Source: Synechococcales cyanobacterium PMM_0036
Lineage (GTDB): Bacteria > Cyanobacteriota > Cyanobacteriia > Elainellales > Elainellaceae
Direction of reading: 5' to 3'
DNA length: 5,249 nt
NCBI GenBank assembly: GCA_949127645.1
Contig: CASBQM010000133.1
Location: 1 to 5,249, forward strand
Part shown: one piece after another, positions 4,887 to 5,249 of the stretch
Numbering within the stretch: the first letter of the stretch is position 1
Layout: each line of letters opens with the position of its first letter
Program-made: the position numbers and the translations under genes
The notes under the pieces: generated by a model
The model's input: only the letters and a program-made list of their open reading frames with translations
What the model was told of the DNA's origin: nothing
Databases searched by the model: none

Positions 4887-5142
4887 CTGTTCTTCGGAAG
4901 ATCGGATAGGCGTTACACTTATCGGTCTTAGGGTTGATGCTGACGCCTCTTAGGACTATCCAGGATCTCATCTCTACGTCTGTTAGGGAGATGCCTGAGC
5001 CATTCTCTGAGTTGAACCAACGGGTGAAGCCTTTGACTCCAAAGAGCCTTCTCTTAGCCTTGCCCTTGTTTATCCGTTTAACTGCCCAAAGGTCGATCGC
5101 TGCTATCATCTCTGGGCTTAAGGTCAAGTCGGGGTTAGTCAT
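4882..5142 (-). CDS. Small hypothetical protein, 86 residues
   Basis: Not recognised. The N-terminus (LTLSPEMIAAIDLWAVKRI) looks helical and is followed by a basic stretch NKGKAKRRLFGVKGFTRWF, then a more beta-like half with WIVLRGVSINPKTD and a basic end RRTA. The positive charge suggests nucleic-acid contact, as inference only. AGGAG (minus strand, 5157-5153) lies 10 nt before the ATG, slightly far but usable. An inverted repeat AGGTCT/AGACCT (5149-5154 and 5172-5177) brackets the right border just upstream and could be an operator. The gene is separated from the downstream nuclease gene by a strong hairpin and a repeat block. Confidence 0.65.
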   Translation of the reverse strand: MTNPDLTLSPEMIAAIDLWAVKRINKGKAKRRLFGVKGFTRWFNSENGSGISLTDVEMRSWIVLRGVSINPKTDKCNAYPIFRRTA

Positions 5143-5155
5143 GGTCTGAGGTCTC

Positions 5156-5249
5156 CTAGGTGTAATACATTAGACCTGTTGGGAAATAGGGGATAATGGC
5201 AAGCAGTTGGATGGGGCGGTCGCCCTGTTGGATTTGGAACAGATACTCA
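5156..5249 (-). CDS. Possible 3' end of a gene entering from the right edge
   Basis: The minus-strand frame from the right edge reads EYLFQIQQGDRPIQLLAIIP and YFPTGLMYYT and stops at TAG (5158-5156), 13 nt before the next leftward ATG. Codon use is sensible. However, the plus strand of the same bases is also open (5174-5249) and reads GAVALLDLEQIL, which could belong to a real protein. Only one can be right, and 30 codons are too few to decide. CTAG is absent here, so this may be flanking DNA. Confidence 0.25.
   Translation of the reverse strand, partial: EYLFQIQQGDRPIQLLAIIPYFPTGLMYYT

Larger units (their letters stand above)
1656..5161. mobile_element. Putative compact accessory element, CTAG-rich, with inverted border sequences
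   Basis: This stretch differs from its left flank: about 44 CTAG tetramers (my hand count; roughly 14 expected) against about 3 in 1-1655, and all six HIP1 octamers. Genes are small, tightly spaced and unfamiliar. TTACACCCTAGG lies at 1666-1677. The related TTACACCTAGG is read on the minus strand from 5165 to 5155, so the borders are inverted relative to each other. No integrase, transposase, Rep or phage structural gene is recognised, and no target duplication was found. The borders are inferred; the element could be longer than the window or be plasmid-derived. Confidence 0.45.

Noticed and set aside
4934..5149. Plus-strand frame of 71 residues
   Set aside because: It is opposite the 86-residue leftward gene, which has an AGGAG site and a better protein composition; this is not decisive but favours the minus strand.

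Overview
The window looks cyanobacterial. Six copies of the cyanobacterial octamer GCGATCGC (HIP1) lie between 2064 and 4755, and the IS fragments on the left resemble transposases common in cyanobacterial genomes. I cannot name a genus.

Layout. (1) Positions 1-1376 are an IS graveyard. A frameshifted IS4-family transposase on the minus strand runs off the left edge, followed on the plus strand by the tail of an IS1-type transposase with an internal stop, and then by the tail of a second transposase with two internal stops. None could make a full protein. (2) Positions 1583-1655 are tRNA-Ala with anticodon GGC on the minus strand. It has the G3:U70 alanine identity pair but a mismatched D stem. 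(3) From about 1656 to 5161 the DNA changes character. The tetramer CTAG, usually rare in bacteria, occurs about 44 times by my count, against about 14 expected by chance, while positions 1-1655 hold about 3. All the HIP1 sites are here. The two borders carry the same short sequence in opposite orientation, TTACACCCTAGG on the left and, read on the minus strand, TTACACCTAGG on the right. I infer a small, compact mobile or plasmid-derived element, though no integrase, transposase or replication protein is recognisable.

Inside this element, a regulatory gap (2330-2409) with a perfect 18-bp palindrome separates two divergent operons. The leftward operon has two genes that overlap by 8 bp; the first product has a possible ribbon-helix-helix tail. 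The rightward operon has five tightly packed genes: two very small ORFs, a 52-residue ribbon-helix-helix DNA-binding protein, a 198-residue protein with a helical N-terminus and a 126-residue aromatic-rich protein. It ends at a bidirectional terminator. A hairpin and two CTAG-centred palindromes follow. Then come two leftward genes, a probable PD-(D/E)XK nuclease and an 86-residue unknown protein, separated by a very strong hairpin and a block of about seven CTTAGG-type repeats spaced about 12 bp.

Taken together, the DNA-binding regulators, a nuclease of the restriction/resolvase fold, phased repeats and strong palindromes suggest a self-contained accessory module. What it does (plasmid remnant, satellite element or defence/conflict island) cannot be settled from sequence alone. 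The last ~85 bases may be the end of another gene, but both strands read plausibly.
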